Source: Aralia elata (lineage: Eukaryota; Streptophyta; Magnoliopsida; Apiales; Araliaceae). Taken from it: a stretch of DNA of 64,000 bases. A program made the translations under genes and the position numbers. Location: contig JAVJAP010000352.1 in assembly GCA_034770075.1 (NCBI GenBank), positions 1 to 64,000 on the forward strand. Reading direction: 5' to 3'. This document shows, in pieces, positions 25,313 to 37,725 of the stretch; within the stretch, counting starts at the first letter, position 1, and every line of letters starts with the position of its first letter. Under the pieces are notes generated by a model. That model ran no database searches. It was given only the letters and a program-made list of their open reading frames with translations, and had not been told where the DNA came from.

Positions 25313-26503
25313 AATTGAAGGACCAACTATTGGCATTCCTCCAATGTAGCATTTCTTCATTGTTGTTTGCCCAATGAATTAAGTATTCAATTCTGGGTCT
25401 GTTGTTATGCTTCACCATCTATTTCTGCAAAACCATAACTGGAAACACCTTTAGCCTTCTATCTGAAAGCCACTGGTGGAAGTGTAGGAACTGTTTTGAC
25501 CTGTGCTCCAATATGTTGTTTAAGCAAGGACACATGAAAAACATTATGAATCTGAGTTGTAGTTGACAATTCTAACTTGTAAGCCCTGTGTCAATTTTCT
25601 CTCGCACACTAGAAGGGGCCCATAAAATCTAGGAGCTAGCTTAAAGCTAGACCTTCGAGCTAAACTGGATTGCTTATAATGCTATAGTTTTAAGTAAACT
25701 GAATCCCCAATAACAAAAGATCTCTCAATCCTATGTTGATCAGCATAGTTCTTCATTCTTGCTTGAGCCTTCACCAACTGATCCCTTAACAAAGACAACG
25801 TATTACACCTTTCTCTCAAGAACACATTAGCAGCTAGTACTCTTGTGTTTTCGACCTGATGAAAATTGAGGTGCGGTGGAAGGAAACCAAATAAGGCCTG
25901 AAATGGGGTGCATTTTAAGGCCGCGTGATAGTTGGTTTTATACCACCAACGAGCTAATCCCAACTATGGTAGCCATTTCTTTGGATGTTCACTACACATA
26001 CACCTCAGATAACACTCCAAACACCTGTTTAACCTCTCAGTTTGTCCATCAGACTGGGGATTATAGGCTAAACTCAGACATAATTGAACCCTAACTGTTT
26101 AAACATTTTTTTTGCCAAAATGTACTGAGAAAAACCTTGTCCCTATCACTTACAATGGTCTGTAGTAACCATGTATCTTATAAATGAGAATTCCATGAAC
26201 AATCTAAGCTACTGTAAATTTGCAGTAAAAGAATGATTTAAGGCAATGAAAATGAGCCAATTTGGAAAATCTATCCACCACAACCAAGATAATGTTTATT
26301 CCTTTAGAAGAAGGCAATCCTTCCCACAAACGTCCATTAGATATATCAGTCCTATGGTTTACTGGGAATGTCCAGGGGTTGTAATAACCTAGGAATAAGG
26401 AACATTCTCAGGAGTTATGTCCCTTTGACAAACTTCACATTTCTTTAAATTCAGAGTTTAATGTCAGGGGGTACATTTGCGGCCAAAAGTAAAATATGCA
26501 CTC
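25313..26503 (-). pseudogene. Gypsy chromovirus-like integrase and chromodomain remnant
   Basis: On the minus strand from 26503: an integrase zinc-finger trace (CEVCQR-like near 26450), then the core (VVVDRFSKLAHF at about 26250-26290, YNPQSDGQTERLNRC near 26030-26070). Next is the open stretch WWYKTNYHAALKCTPFQALFG (25963 down) to SFVIGDSVYLKL (25685). A chromodomain-like end (MVKHNNRPRIEYLIHW) lies near 25350-25420. Several stops are present. The set is typical of chromodomain-bearing Ty3/gypsy. It is cut off on the right by a gypsy LTR that begins at 26504. Confidence 0.75.
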
Positions 26504-28524
26504 TGTAATACTCCGAAGTATTTATAAGGCTCGAAAATGGTAATCGCTTTATGGATTAAAAGGTTAACTTTATAACCTAAACTATGTGTTATGGAGTTTA
26601 ATGCATGATTGCTATTTTGTATAGGTTAGTATAAATTATACGTGGGTACAAAAATTAGGAAACCACTATTCAATCTATAACGATAGGATGTATTAGACCT
26701 ATGTATTTTATGCGACGCATAAATACGAAAAATCACTATTCACAAAATATGGAAAGGTCAAATTTTAGAGAAAAAGTTCAACTATTGCGGGACTAACTCT
26801 AAAATTAGTTAGGAAAGCCACAACTAGACAAGTAAGCTAAGTTTTGGAGTAACCAAACTCGGGAGAAACCAAGAAGAGGTAGGGACTGATTAAGAAAGGA
26901 AGAGGAGGACCCATTTAAGACCATTTGGTAAGATTTCTGATACTTACCATTATTATGTAAGTATTATAGCTTGTCTTGTATTTTGAGTTGCCAAATTTTG
27001 ACTTTGCTCATCTTATTAAGTGTTGTCCCAGCAATCGCCATGGTGAGATGTGGCCTTCTTTGCTTCGCTTTGGTGTGTTGTCAAGCCTTGGCTTTTGGTG
27101 AGATGTGGCCTGCTTTGTTAAGCCATAGGTTGAATGGCCTGTGTTGGCCACTTATATGTGGGATCAGCTTTGTTAGGCTAATACTTGAGTGGGCTAAGTT
27201 GGGTTGCCTATCAAATAGGAACCCCCATCCTTCATTAATCCTCCCTAATTCACAACAGCCTAAAGGCTAAAGCAAGAGAAGGAGTGAGAATCAGAAGGTG
27301 AGAATACTTGTTTTAGTTGAGAGAAGGAAAGGAAAAGCCAAGCATAAGTATGATGCGGAAGAATCGAAGAAGCTTGCACTTCAAGAGGGTAAAAACCTAG
27401 AATCGTTTAATTTCATATGTTATTTCATTCATAGATTCTTATGTTAAGAACTTGTGAACTTATGCATGTTCACGGCTTATGATTATGTATGTAAGTAGTG
27501 ATTAGTGAGTACATAAATGATGAAAAACTAGCTAATTAACCCCAAGTGGTAAACTAGTTAGGAGAAACCGGGAAAACAATGGAAATGAGAAACCCAAATC
27601 TGACCTAATTATTTTTATAAATATCATTAATAAAAATGCATGATGGTTTTAGAAAATTTTGGTCCGATTGATAATATAAAGTAAAGTTGTAGATGCCATA
27701 GACAGTTATGAAGACACAGGAAAAAACAAGTCACTCAAAAATACATTGGTATGGAGTAGTTCCGCAATGTGTATGTTTGAAGCAAAATAGGGTCATCGCT
27801 AGCCTAATAATGTCAAAATAACCATTTTTTCCCCTAGCTGTGGGCCGAGAGCACTCTAGGCGTTACACTTACAGATTGTTAGGGCACTGGGGCACTAAGG
27901 GGTGACGTTGTGGGGGGCGGCGCTGAGGGGCATAATATTTGAACCCATAGTCGTATGGTACGTTCTTGATTTGTTTCTTAAACTTCAGATTTACTCCCAT
28001 GGACGAGTTTCCTAGAACTCATATTATTGTGGCACGTTCCTGAACCCCCTAAATGTATGGTTAAGTTCTGATGAATAAATGATTATATTATATTATCACG
28101 ATAGTTAGCATTATTGAAAAAATGTCCGTAGAAGTTCTCGTCAAGGAAAGGGTTGTCTAATTTGTGGCGCCGTTTTAAAAATGGAAAGACCCCTTCTTTT
28201 TCTTGGTGAACGATGATGATTGTCAAATATTGTGAGTCTCATAAATATTTATACCTCAGAAGGATTTGAATATTAGAAGTATTATAAGGTGTTAATTCGT
28301 AAGAATGGATATGAGTTCCACAGGTTGTGTATGAAAGAGAGAGGTAGATAAGAGGACCCATGTGTACGGATCCTCAGGGGATGAAGATAATGAATGGGTA
28401 TGTAAAAGAGTAGTTAGAGTAGTTAAACCAATAGAATTATTGGTACCATGTTATGGAAGACGTTAGAGAATGTGAGCACCAGATGCGCTATGGAGAGCAC
28501 AGGGATTTGGGCGCGCGGAACACA
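26504..28524 (+). repeat. Gypsy LTR (plus) inserted in the chromovirus-like remnant
   Basis: It begins TGTAATACTCCGAAGTATTT, the style of the gypsy LTR starts at 5608 and 58371, in the middle of integrase coding. The proposed end at GGGATTTGGGCGCGCGGAACACA resembles other gypsy LTR ends but is not certain. The flanks CACTC and AGGCA do not match. The open stretch at 26971-27270 lies in this LTR and is not considered a gene. Confidence 0.45.
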
Positions 28525-29022
28525 AGGCAAATGGGCTTTTGGACTATGGTTATATGATGCCTAAATCCAGCATCTCTTTCATAATTTTTTTTTTCTATTT
28601 TCTATTTTCTGGACATGAGATGTTCTATATGGGTCTTTATAGTAAAATGGGATTAAGGAACTAGTATTGCAATGGTATATGATGATCTAGGTTAATGTTT
28701 GAGTGGTTGGCAATTGTTTTAGGCTCCTATAATACATCTTCAAAGTGGAGGTTAATAATTTTTTGGATTGAGGTCTGGTAGCTCCTTTGGTTCTTTTGCG
28801 TGATGATTGACTGAAGATAGACATTAGCCATAAGAGATATCTAATCTTTTTGCCAAGCTGTATTGGTGGTAAATCTTGTGCCTGATAATTATTGAAATAG
28901 AAACTCCTTATTGATCACTGTTGCCTTTTAGAGTTTTATCCTTTATGGTCTCCATGGTTAAAACACAAAGTCATTTGTGGTTTGTCTAAATCCTATACTT
29001 AGCCAAAATAGGCAAGTATAGC
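28525..29022 (-). pseudogene. Gypsy reverse-transcriptase N-terminal remnant
   Basis: The minus strand near 28690-28760 reads LHFEDVL, EPKT and HHIPLQ in order. This matches the conserved stretch before the gypsy RT palm (EPKTLPP...DHxIPL). Upstream is a TLxGDHK-like trace. It belongs with the protease remnant at 30902-31671 and the integrase at 25313-26503. The RT core and RNase H are missing. Confidence 0.5.
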
Positions 29023-30906
29023 TCAGTCCACAAGTATATAAAGTGATAAGAGAGTGTCGAACCCGCCAGAGAAAATTATTTAATAATAATTCACCCAAAA
29101 TTAATAACTCATAATCAAAATTAATTTTATTTAAGCAGTTTGATAAAGTTGCTTGGATATTTTGAAAATAAAGTTACTTGTAACACTAAACTAATTACTA
29201 ACTTACCAAGAATCGAAATTCAGATAAAAGGCTTAAGATTACAATTTTTCTCTTAAATGTTTCACTTTAAATTAATACACTTCCTGTCAAGTTATGCTAA
29301 CATATTTCAGATTGTTAATTAAGAAACTCAATCAATATTTTATGACCATCTCCCGACGTATCATAAACGAATCAACTTAAATCTTACATATGATAGATAT
29401 TAAGGTAACCACCACCCTAGTTAACTAATGCCACTATTATCCCTATGTTGGTAATTACAATTAAAAAGGATCTAAAGCTCAGGTTTCTCTTTCAGATTTA
29501 CATGCGGCGGTAAAGGTATATCCCTATCCTAGAACACTAAATCATAAATTCCGATCACCCATGTAGAAAAAACACAATCACCATGTCTATTCATGATCAG
29601 ATGTTAAATCTATACTATCATCTCCCGAGTTCATATAGATTATCACGGTAATTGTTTGAGTCAGGAGCAATTAAGCAATTAATCACAAATCATAAATAGA
29701 ACAATTCCGTAATAAAATTCAAACCCAATAAATTACAAGGAAACACATATCAATAATAAAACTACGCTAATATAGTTCCATTATAATCTTAAATAGAACA
29801 TTTCAGTTCATAATTGAAATAAAATTCATAATCCATAAGGAAGTAACCATCAGCCAAGAATTATGAAATAAAAGATAAAAGAAGAAAGGAAAAAACTCTT
29901 ATTGAAAGCAATCCCTTGATCATTCTCCTTAGCCTTCATTATTTTGATCTTACCTTTGTTGATAATCTCTTTTGCTTCAAGCCTCTAAATCCTTTTTAAT
30001 TTTAGGGTTAGCAAAAAGTAGGCAAGATCTCCTATTCTATTGCCCTCAACACATCATGTATTTATATGTTTACAAGTCCAAATTCCTAAGCTTAGGAGGA
30101 AAAACAACTCCAATTTTGACGTCAAAAAACATGCACAAACGCGTCACAAACTAAAAGCTAAAACGCCTCAACCCTTTAAATGGAGCGCCTAGTGCTCTCA
30201 TAATGCAGATTCTTGACGGCCCCCCAAGGCGACCTAAGGGGGGGGGGCCGCTTGAAATGAAATTCCCCTAGAATATGAAGCGCCTAGGGCGCTTGGGCCC
30301 CTTTTCTAGCAATTTTTTGCGTTCCCTGACGTCTGTTGGTTAAAATGGACCATAACCTTTGATCCGGGATGAGTTTACTAGGGGCCAGCTAACCGTATCA
30401 AATCGAAGATATCGACGATGATCTACAAACTTTTATTCTTTTGAACCATTGCGGATGATTTATGCTGGACTCATGGTCCCCAAAATTGAGCTTAAACTGA
30501 GTGGCTATGGTAAATGGCAAGCATGCACAACATCTGAGCTTTGATCTCCGTTGATACAAAAGGCCATAACTCTCGCATCCCAAAACTTTCCGATTGGGAC
30601 GATTCAAGATGTTTCTGAAAGCTAAGAAAGTAGTTCCACCAATAAAATCCAAGTTACAAGCCAATAAAGCATGCTTCATAACTTGTCATGTGAAAACCCT
30701 TTTAATCACCTTTCCTTTTCTCGCATTTGCCTCCCTTATTGTACTCCAAAAGATTGTCCAAATTGTATTTCCTTCCTTCTTCCTACAAAATAATATAAAA
30801 ACAACACTATAAATACCTAATACTAACTTAAAAAATTACTTAAGAACTCACAAATTATCAAGCTAAACATACTTCCATTTGTAGGTATAAAACCCACCTC
30901 ATCAGT
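29023..30906 (-). repeat. LTR-like segment, minus orientation, of uncertain family
   Basis: On the minus strand it opens TGAGGTGGGTTTTATACC near 30901. It contains a CTAACCCTAAAATT promoter-distal region and ends with GGCGGGTTCGACACTCTC and TTATACTTGTGG near 29028. The GGTTCGAC...ACTCTC ending recalls Athila-type or large non-autonomous plant LTRs. TCAGT occurs at both borders (29023-29027 and 30902-30906), a possible 5-bp target duplication. Open stretches at 30398-30679 and 30594-30812 lie inside and are not supported as genes. Confidence 0.4.
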
Positions 30907-31671
30907 CAGTTTACTAGAAATATGAACACGACAGTCTCCCAAGGTTTTTTAACCAATTGTACCACCCAATACCTACATCAACAACCCTTTCAAAAGGAAT
31001 TATTCCTCCATTTCAGTGCTAAACTTATATCCCTGAGTCACCCACTCAAAATTCTTACATCTCAACATGTACAAAGCATTTTTATAACCATCAGCTACAC
31101 ACACTTGCATTAGAGCTTATCAATTTCATTAGCACAATGAAGGTATTCAACACATCTTACTATTTAAGAAGATTGTGGGGTACCTGCATTTATCAATAAG
31201 ATTACTACTCCTTCCCTTCCTCCTATAGTTGCCTTATAATCCTTAAGGTTGGTCTCAGAAGTATTGCCATCTAAGGCATGGATAGTAGATTTTGCCACAT
31301 CCTTGCTCTGCTCATCGAAAAAGCTCCTTAATATGTTTTCCTCAAATGGATATAATTTCTTCTTCTCAATTCATGCATTCCTAATTATTATATTAATCTA
31401 GTTTGAACTGACCAGCTATTGACCCAAAGGGCTTATAAATTTTATCATAAACAATTAAAACAAAGCCCTTTTTCCTGTCCCGCGGCTCCCCTTACAGTTC
31501 ATTATAAGTTAATCTCTTAACCTAACTAGGTAGAGATCCTTTAGTTGTGAAGGTTACAGAGAAGGATTTCATGAAGAAAGGTTATCCCACATACCTTCCA
31601 GCCTAGAAACAATAGGGTGAGATATAACCAAATCTAGTTCTTAGAATTTCCCAGAAATTTATTAAAGAGCC
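30902..31671 (-). pseudogene. Gypsy gag end and protease remnant
   Basis: The minus strand near 31460 reads KGLCFNC, a nucleocapsid knuckle start. Further down are IHALDGNTSE (about 31270) and GREGVVILLINAGT (about 31200). The last corresponds to the protease active site, with the Asp-Ser/Thr-Gly triad altered to Asn-Ala-Gly. Its order and strand match the RT and integrase remnants to the left, so 25313-31671 is one broken element with two insertions and an internal deletion. Confidence 0.6.
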
Positions 31672-33606
31672 TGTTAGGGGTTTGTATATAACGCAAGCAT
31701 TGCAATTAAAATTACATATAATAGAGCGGAAGCGTGATTAAAACGGATTTTAAAAATTTTAATACAAACCATCACTATGATCTATCCTTGTATTCAATTA
31801 TCAATTAAAACTGAAAGAGAAAAGAGAATAGAATTATACCCTCGTAGATCCAAGCTTCCTCGGGTATAAGTTCGAACTCCTAGAGTTCTTCGTGTTCTCC
31901 TCGAATTCCACCGATGAGATTCCTTTCTTTGATCTACGTTAGCCACCCAAGTGTTTGGCCTCTAGAGGTGATCCACCAAGGAAGAGTAAGTATATCAAGA
32001 AGTTGTGTATTGGCAACAAAAAAACCCTAATTTTTATTCTTCTATAGAATTTACAAGTACTCTCCACAATCTAATGCAAGAATGTGTAACCCTAATCTAT
32101 GATAAGACTCCTCTTATTTATAGATGTAGGAATAACCCTTCCCTAAATCTATTATTACGGATTAGGGTTTTAATTATAATTAAACTCCTTTAAATGAATT
32201 ATGCTCCTAATCCAATTAGGAATTCATGAGAGAGTATTTTGCTATTAATTAAATTCCCCAATCCCCTATTAGGAATTTAAATAATAGTAATAGTAATAAT
32301 ACATTAATAAAGGAACGTCCTCTTATTAATTTATATTTTAATATTTCCAAAATATTAAATAATAAATATTAAGAGCTATTTAATTGTATTCTATCTCCAT
32401 AGATTAAATTAAAATACACTTAACTTATTATTACAATTATACAATTTACTTCTTAAATAAATGTTTTTTCTTTTTGCGGTGTGACCCCTTTAGGTTCTCC
32501 ATATTAAACCGGGATTCGTGAATAACATTAAATTAGAACAATTCTAATCTTATTTAAATAAATAAATTAAACACTATTTAATGCAATTTGAATTAAATAA
32601 TATTTATTCTACAATAAGGGTAAAGCGCCCTTAGCGATCAACGACTTTACAGAATATAGATTTCATCCAACATTAATCACAAAAAGAAACCTTTCAGTGC
32701 AATAGTTACCGTATAATTCAATCCTTCTACCATACAACGTCCAAATTAAATATAAGACATGGAATTTACTGTCAAGTCTTATTTTATTTAATTATATGTA
32801 TTTCGATTCCCAAACTGCACAACTCTAAATAATGCACAATTAGAAAACTCCTTTCTAATTTCATTCTGCCTTGGCCAAGGACTACTTTAAGTTATCCATT
32901 TATCGAAATCACATAGGACATTTCACATCTTTTACTAGACAAGGTAGGATTCTTTGTTGATCATTCACCTATCTCCGGTGTATAACTAATTATACCAAAA
33001 TCATACCCTTTGATATACCCAAAAGGTCTTAAGAGACATGTCAAAGGTATAAACTCATCATTACATAAGATACTATGATGTATCTCAAGTCCACGGATCA
33101 CTTGATACTACTATCACTAGAGGTAATTACTATTGACCAGGCGAGTAAAACTTCCATTAGGTATGTCCCTTAGCGAGCCCACATTCAGATGAAACTCTAT
33201 TCTCTGAATAAAGCACCTACATACTTAGCTTTAGTGTCTCCATCACAAAGGAATTATGAGATCAATCATTCCTCTGTCTTATAAAGCAAGCAACGTATGT
33301 ACTAATTCTATTCCGGATTCACCTAATCCCCTTTTAGTAATCCAACGATTATGAACAATTTTAGTTTGTGAGCTAATCTAGAATTTAGATCTCAATTAGC
33401 ATGATCCACCATTAATGATTCTAAATAGCATTGCTAAATAACTAAGGGGTTTATCACATTTAAATATAATTAGCCACTAGTAGATAATATAAAAAATGCC
33501 TTTTAAGAAAAATTAAATTCTTTTATGTAAAAAATGAATAAGATTAACAAAGTATATGCATACATCATATCAAATATGATTAGCTTGTTGTGCATACTAC
33601 TTCTCA
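31672..33606 (-). mobile_element. Copia LTR (minus), 3' LTR of a truncated copia element
   Basis: It runs from TGTTAGGGGTTTG to CTACTTCTCA with the family's full landmarks and is rich in extra single bases. On its right, in sense upstream, are a purine tract and a few codons of pol, so it is a 3' LTR rather than a solo. A reversed TATA (TATTTATAG) lies at about 32115. Confidence 0.75.
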
Positions 33607-33648
33607 ATCTCCCACTTGCACTAAAATGCCAATTCGCCATGTATCTAA
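33607..33648 (-). pseudogene. Last 42 bases of a copia pol plus polypurine tract
   Basis: The minus strand reads IRYMANWHFSA followed by GTGGGAGAT, the usual end of copia RNase H and the polypurine tract. It is the spacer between two oppositely oriented LTRs. Confidence 0.6.
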
Positions 33649-35607
33649 TGAAAAGTAGTAGGGCACACAAGCCAATCATTATTTGAATATGATGTAGCAT
33701 ATACTTTGTAATCTTGGTTCGTTTTGGTTTTTAAAGGCATTTTACTTTTATCTACATCGTCGGCTAGTTATATTATATGTGATAAAAACCCCATAGTTTT
33801 GAGCAATGCTTGTAGAATCATGATGGTGCGTGATCATGCTAATGAGATCTAAATTCTATATTAGCCTCGACAAACTTAAAATCGTTCCTAATCGATGGAT
33901 TACTAAAAAAGGGGATTAGTGGAATCCGCGGATAGGATTAGTACATACGTTGCTTGCTCTTGATTAAAGAGGATGATTGATCTCATAATCATTTTATGTG
34001 AAGACCATTCTAAGCTAGTATGTAGGTGCTTATTAGAAGAATAAGTTCAACAACTAAACGTCGGCTCGCTAAGTGAATACCTAATGGAAGTTTTACTCGC
34101 CTAGTAATGAGAATTCCTCTAGTGATAGTAGTACAAATTGATCCTTGGACTTGAGATCATCATAGTTTCTTGTGTATGATGAGGTTTATACTTTGACATG
34201 TCCCTTAAGACCTTTAGGGTTAAATATCAAAGGGTGATGATTGGGTATCAATAATTTATATATGGAGATAGGTGATATGATCCAACCAAAGAAATCTACC
34301 ACTTCTAGTAAAAGGAGAAGAATTGTTTTCCTATGTGATTCGATAAATGACCGACTCAGAAGTCTTTGGCCTAAGGCAAAATGAAATTAGAAAGGAGTTT
34401 CTAATTTGCTATTAAATATCGGAGTTGTTGCATTTGAGAATCAAAATACATCTAAATTAAATAAAAATAAGAACTTGACTGTAATTCCATGTCCATTATA
34501 TTTAATTGGGGACATTGTATGGTAGAAGGATTGAATTGTACGGTTAACTATGCACTGAAAAGGTTTTTTTTGTGATTAATGTTGAAAATCTATATTATCT
34601 GGAAAGTGCGTTGGATCGCTTGAAGGGGGGCTTACCCTTATTGTAGAATACAATATTATTTATTTAAATGAATTAAATAGTTTAATTTTATTTAATTTAA
34701 ATAAAATTAGAATTGTCTAATTTTGATTTATTCACAACCGGTTTAATATGGAGGAAACCTACAAGGGTCACACCGCAAAGAGGAAAAATATTTATTTAAG
34801 AAGTAAATGGCATAATCGTAATAATAAGTTTAAGTGTATTTAATTTGAATCTATGGAGATAGAATAAATTAAATAGCTTAATATTTTATTATTTAATATT
34901 TTGGAAATATTTAAATATAAATTAATCAAGAGGAATCTTATTATTATTATTGTATTGACTATTACTATTATTTAATTCCTAATAGGGAGTTGGAGAATTA
35001 ATTAATAGAAGTACTTTCTCATAAGATTTTCCTAATGTGGATTAGGAATTTTAATTAATTAAAGGTGTTTAATTAAAATAAAAAACCCGTAATCCTAAAT
35101 AGTTTAGGAGGGTTCCCTATATTTATACAAATAAGAGGAGTCTTATCATGATTTGGGGTGTCGATAGTTACAACACTCTTCCATAAGAATTGGAATGAGA
35201 GAGAGTACTTGTAATTTTTATAGGAGATAGAAAACTAGGGTTTTTTTGCCATATCCATCTTCTTGAATAAAACTATTATTCCCTTGGTGGATCACCTCTA
35301 GAGGCCAAACACTTGGGTGGCTAACGTTGATTAAAGGAAGGAATTCCATCGGTGAAATTCAAGTGAGAGACGCGAAGAGAATTGGAGGTGAACTTGATAC
35401 CCGAGGGCGAGAAGGCACGGATTCTACGAGGGCGTATAATTTCTTAAATCTCTATCTCTTTCGTTAATTGATAATTAAATACAACGGAAAGATCATGGTG
35501 ATGGTTTTGTCATGAAAAAATTTAATTAAAATTCCCGTTTTATCGCGCTTCCGCACTATTTATATAATTTGATTGCATGTTCGCGCGCTATATACAAATC
35601 TTAACCA
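33649..35607 (+). mobile_element. 5' LTR of copia element B
   Basis: It starts TGAAAAGTAGTAGGGCAC and ends ACAAATCTTAACCA, immediately followed by a primer site. All LTR landmarks are present but peppered with single-base insertions; the TATA reads ATTTATACAAATA. Confidence 0.8.
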
Positions 35608-35621
35608 GTGGTATCAAAGCC
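35608..35621 (+). promoter_or_regulatory. Primer-binding site of copia element B
   Basis: GTGGTATCAAAGCC follows the LTR directly and differs by one base from the common GTGGTATCAGAGC. Confidence 0.8.
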
Positions 35622-37725
35622 TTACTCTTGTGCTAATTATTGATTATTATGATTCCATGTATGTATGGAGTAATGCGATTTGATCGATTTTCTTCTGGGA
35701 CAAACGTTAAAAAATATGTTCGAAGTCTGCTCACGCGGATACTCGCGGCGCCGCGCCGCTTTCCAGTTCATACTGGAGCACGGCTGGCGCCCAAAACCCA
35801 GAAATCGTTTCTAGGGGTGCAGCGCGGCCAGCGCCGTTCCTAGTTTCATTTGGGAGCGCGGCCGCGCAGGTCTGCAGAATTTGAAGATTTTTATTTTTGA
35901 TTTTATTTATTTTCAATTTAGATAAAAGGTTTATTTGGGGAATGGGAAGAATAATTAAAAATTAAAAGTTTTATGTTTAACGTGGAATGAGATTCCACGT
36001 TAACTAAAATAAAGGAGTTTAGCGATTTTGGAATAAGGATTCCATGTTTCCTAGAATAAAGGAGTTTTATTCACATAGGGAATAGGATTCCATGTTTCCT
36101 TAAAAATAAAGATGTTTATTTTGATAAGGAATAGGATTCAACAGTTTTTATGTTGTTTTCAATAATTTTTAAGTTAATCAGAAAAGGAAGTTGGTTTTGT
36201 CACTTGAAATGTGATTCCATGGTAATTGAAAGAAAAGAGTTTATTTTTTATTTGGAAGTTGATTAAAAAATAAAGGAGTTGTATTGTTTATTCAAAATTT
36301 GAAAAATATAAAATAAATAAGTTTGTTATGAGTTAAATTTGAATTAAAATAAAGGAGTTTATTTGTGTTTTCAAAATTGGATTTCTAGTAAACCTTTTAA
36401 TTGCCCATTAAATGATATCAATGCATATATGGAATGGTTTTATTATTCGGAGATGAATGTTTTTTTATTTATACATATAGAGATAAGTATGATAAAAAAT
36501 AGTGATTGATTATGGACAACTACCCAATGTTGTGATTGGATTTATTTTAGTGGATGCGTGAATGAATGAAGTGTGTTAATAATTGAGCTCTGCGTACATT
36601 GGTCGTCTCGAGTTTTTTCCTTGATATAAATTCTATCTCCAGCCTATGGTACCTAACTCCCTTGACTGCTGATCAAGGGTTTTATTTTATTGTAAATCAG
36701 TTTATGTAATAAGTAAAAGTTAGACATTACTTGAAGAATTGGAGACAAAGGAGCAAGGATCCGCTTTAGACGCGTTTGTAATGGAAGCCCGGGTTTAAAT
36801 GTAATAGTTATATTTTAAATTTTGTCCTTGCACCCTAGGTTTGGACCTTTTGGTTCACTTAGTGGCTCCTACATGAAACCAAACTAGAAATAAAAATCCA
36901 TAATTCAAATCCAGGTAGAATATAGTATTCTATATGTACATGCTTACTATGTTATATATTATATATTATACAACATGCTTCGCCATGTTTAAATAATATT
37001 ACGCGTATTTTTATATCTATATGTGCATTGGCGCGCTAAACATGATGAGACTAATAAGAAACAAACCCCGCAAATAAATTTTATTAAGTCGTAAGCGTTT
37101 AAAAGGATATTTAGGAGAACTGAACGTCGCCCTTCTATCTAGCATGTGAAAGCGATAGAGTAATTAAATATTTAATATGAGTGTGTTGTGGTCACACCAA
37201 GGCAAGTAATTAATTGTTTTATATTTTAGATGTTGCTTTCGCACATTTGATGCTTATACATAGACTGAACGAGGCTGTTTTGTTGTGTCACTCAAGGCCA
37301 GTGTTTTTCTTTTTGAATATATGGAAATGCTAGGTTGGACGTTAACTTGGATATAATTTGATTCGGATGTGTTTCACCCTTGATAAAAATAATCTAAGAG
37401 GTAGAAATACAAGGGAGATTACATATTGAGGTAATTGACAAATGGTTTGTCCTAACTACTATTTATTTATATTAAGCATTTGTTGTGTCACACAAAGGCT
37501 ATATACCATTTGAAATGTGATCCTTAATCTTACTGAGCAAACCTTTAATTAGATTTGGCCCGAACTAGATTTATTGAGGGTAGTATTGTTTGATGAAAAA
37601 TAGTTGAGAAGATAACCCAATTTAAGTAAAGGACCTATTTTTATTTTAGTATTTTAAATAAAATGAAATGTTTATTGCTGAAATGATTGCTTAAAATTAC
37701 AAGATTCATTTATTGAATTTTAACG
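35622..37725 (+). other. Untranslated leader of copia element B
   Basis: Same three-zone layout as element A's leader. A GC-rich block lies at 35740-35880 and a hairpin-rich AATAAAGGAGTTTATT zone at 35970-36370. GTTGTG...CACAA repeats lie near 37185, 37280 and 37480. A perfect 12-bp-arm hairpin lies at 35977-36003. The open stretch 35640-35843 spans the GC-rich block and is not a convincing gene. Confidence 0.65.
35977..36003. repeat. Perfect inverted repeat (12-bp arms, GAG loop)
   Basis: TTAACGTGGAAT, GAG, ATTCCACGTTAA. It is the strongest of several GGAAT...ATTCC inverted repeats in the element B leader. Weaker relatives are near 36030-36050 and 36075-36095, and in element A near 16540 and 16590. 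Confidence 0.85.

Noticed and set aside
26971..27270. Cys/Leu-rich 99-codon plus frame, at first sight a secreted peptide
   Set aside because: It sits inside a gypsy LTR and shows an internal repeat (GTGAGATGTGGCCT twice). There is no supporting gene context.
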